Below, one piece after another: positions 5,886 through 6,653 of a DNA stretch of 6,653 nt (the first letter of the stretch is position 1; the number at the start of each line of letters is the position of its first letter). Source of the DNA: Dehalococcoidales bacterium. Its GTDB lineage: Bacteria; Chloroflexota; Dehalococcoidia; Dehalococcoidales; JAQTRN01. The translations under genes were made by a program, and so were the position numbers. Location: contig JAQTRN010000061.1 of NCBI GenBank assembly GCA_028711795.1, forward strand, positions 1 through 6,653, given 5' to 3'. The notes under the pieces are model-generated. The model did no database searches. It was not told the origin of the DNA and saw only the letters and a program-made list of their open reading frames with translations.

Positions 5886-5916
5886 GGGGGTGGGGGAACG
5901 CAAAGCCCCCACCTCC
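5886..5916 (+). terminator. Strong GC hairpin after the archaellins (attenuator or mRNA-stability element)
   Basis: GGGGGTGGGGG (5886-5896) pairs with CCCCCACCTCC (5906-5916) over 11 bp with a single G-U, closing a 9-nt loop. No T-tract follows, so it is not a classic intrinsic terminator. It more likely slows read-through or protects the 3' end of the archaellin mRNA, keeping stator and motor genes at lower levels. The remaining 5917-6012 shows only the ribosome site of the next gene. Confidence 0.5.
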
Positions 5917-6012
5917 TCCCCAACCCCGATCACGGAAGAAGGACCATTGCAGGGGAAACAATGCAAACCACAGCTCTTGGCGAATGCACCGAACGGATGA
6001 GGGAGGTCGCCA

Positions 6013-6489
6013 GTGGAGAAGACTATCACCACAGCTCTACTGATACTGGCGGGAGTGGTTTCCATTGTTTTCGTCTTCAATAGCGTTTACCCGATGGTTA
6101 ACCGATCCACCGAGGCCATGGTAAGTATGTCAGAGACTATAGATAATAGAATGCAGAGCTCGATAAACATCGTCCACGCGGCCAATTCCACCGACCGCAA
6201 GACGGTCTATATCTGGGTGAAAAACGTAGGCACTTCGAGAATTGTAAGCATCGATCAGAGTGATCTGTTCTTCGGGTTGACCACCAACTATTACGAGGTG
6301 CCTAACGTCAATTACGCCGGCGGCGCGAGCCCAAGCTGGGATTACGAGTTAGAGAACGGCGCAGAATGGCTGCCCGGTAACACCATCAAGATTACGATCA
6401 CTTATAGTACGGCCCCGAACGCGGGGACCTACTACCTCAAGCTGGTGATTCCCAACGGTATCTCGGATGAATATTTCTTCAGCATGTGA
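6013..6489 (+). CDS. arlG: Archaellum stator protein, ArlG (FlaG)-like
   Basis: A 158-residue protein from GTG 6013, preceded by GAGGGAGGT (5999-6007) 5 nt upstream, which decides the start. It has an N-terminal membrane helix (residues 5-26, TITTALLILAGVVSIVFVF) with no class III cleavage site, then a short helical linker (STEAMVSMSETIDNRMQ). A beta-sandwich domain follows (residues 50-158), with VYIWVKNVGTSRI, DQSDLFFG, WLPGNTIKITI and AGTYYLKLVIPNG, and the protein ends SDEYFFSM. This layout is that of ArlF/ArlG, the envelope-anchored stator proteins of the archaellum. The KNVG and D-x-F-G pattern and the C-terminal NGxSDEY favour ArlG, from memory of methanogen homologues. It lies 135 bp after archaellin 3 and 9 bp before the next gene, as expected in an arl operon. 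The ArlG-versus-ArlF choice is less sure than the family. Confidence 0.75.
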   Translation: MEKTITTALLILAGVVSIVFVFNSVYPMVNRSTEAMVSMSETIDNRMQSSINIVHAANSTDRKTVYIWVKNVGTSRIVSIDQSDLFFGLTTNYYEVPNVNYAGGASPSWDYELENGAEWLPGNTIKITITYSTAPNAGTYYLKLVIPNGISDEYFFSM

Positions 6490-6498
6490 GCGCCCGCA

Positions 6499-6653
6499 AT
6501 GGAAACGATAATAGTCTCCATAGTGTGTATTGCCCTGATCTTTGTGGGCGGCATGACGATGTCCCGGAACTACCTGGCGTCTGTCGATATCACCTCCCAG
6601 CAGCTCCAGCACGTAATGGCAAGAGACCAGGATATCCTGAGGACAAATATATC
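6499..6653 (+). CDS. arlF: Archaellum stator protein, ArlF (FlaF)-like, 5' part (runs off right edge)
   Basis: This frame is open from ATG 6499 to the window end (51 complete codons) and is cut by the right edge. It starts METIIVSIVCIALIFVGGMT, a single membrane helix at the extreme N-terminus, followed by a polar, helix-prone segment (SVDITSQQLQHVMARDQDILRT). This is the usual start of ArlF/ArlG stator proteins; ArlF is proposed because the preceding gene looks like ArlG. The ATG is 9 bp after the previous stop, with no clear ribosome site (GCGCCCGCA), so translation may be coupled. The beta-sandwich domain that would confirm the family lies outside the window. Confidence 0.6.
   Translation, partial: METIIVSIVCIALIFVGGMTMSRNYLASVDITSQQLQHVMARDQDILRTNI

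Noticed and set aside
5320..5961. Minus-strand frame of 213 residues opposite archaellin 3
   Set aside because: It is the antisense of a clear archaellin and its N-terminus comes from the GC hairpin.

Overview
This window most likely comes from a Chloroflexota bacterium of the Dehalococcoidia type. That placement rests on the secreted proteins at the left, which have Sec or lipoprotein signals and domain styles familiar from that group (a PQMPHQFYGSV opening, 'TSNAVTLNGSLNSLGTAS' repeats, and GWNLVSLP...YWV modules), and on the strong bacterial Shine-Dalgarno sites. The right half is an archaellum-type (archaeal flagellum) gene cluster, normally an archaeal system. Archaellum-like clusters are known in some Chloroflexota, so a bacterial host fits, but the window carries no rRNA or universal marker to prove the taxon.

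Layout. Positions 1-630 (minus) hold the 5' part of a secreted cell-surface protein that runs off the left edge. Positions 809-2569 (minus) encode a large lipoprotein with a Pro/Ser/Thr-rich stalk, beta-sandwich domains and a duplicated C-terminal module. Positions 2871-3248 (minus) encode a stand-alone receiver protein that keeps the phospho-acceptor Asp but has lost the acid pair, the Thr/Ser and the Lys. A 525-bp non-coding region (3258-3782) then separates this leftward gene from the rightward archaellum operon. It contains an 18-bp perfect palindrome and two direct repeats 22 bp apart. The operon holds three archaellin paralogues (3783-4379, 4514-5170, 5200-5877), a very stable GC hairpin (5886-5916), an ArlG-like stator protein (6013-6489) and the start of an ArlF-like protein (6499 to the right edge). 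The motor genes arlH, arlI and arlJ would be expected just beyond the window.

How the genes would work together: the three archaellins are class III signal-peptide proteins, to be cleaved by a prepilin/prearchaellin peptidase and polymerised into a filament. ArlF and ArlG are envelope-anchored stator parts. The hairpin between filament and stator genes would let filament subunits be made in excess. Whether the degenerate receiver regulates this operon is only suggested by position.

The least expected feature is a pair of related leader elements: about 612-780 (minus, upstream of the secreted protein) and about 2700-2850 (plus, with no gene behind it). Each has a promoter-like start, a 13-bp stem closing a 29-30-nt loop, and a conserved 3' tail. 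The stems differ in sequence but keep every pair, with three compensatory double changes and three G-U/G-C swaps. This suggests a structured RNA that I do not recognise. The plus-strand copy points into the 3' end of the receiver gene, so its transcript would be antisense to it.
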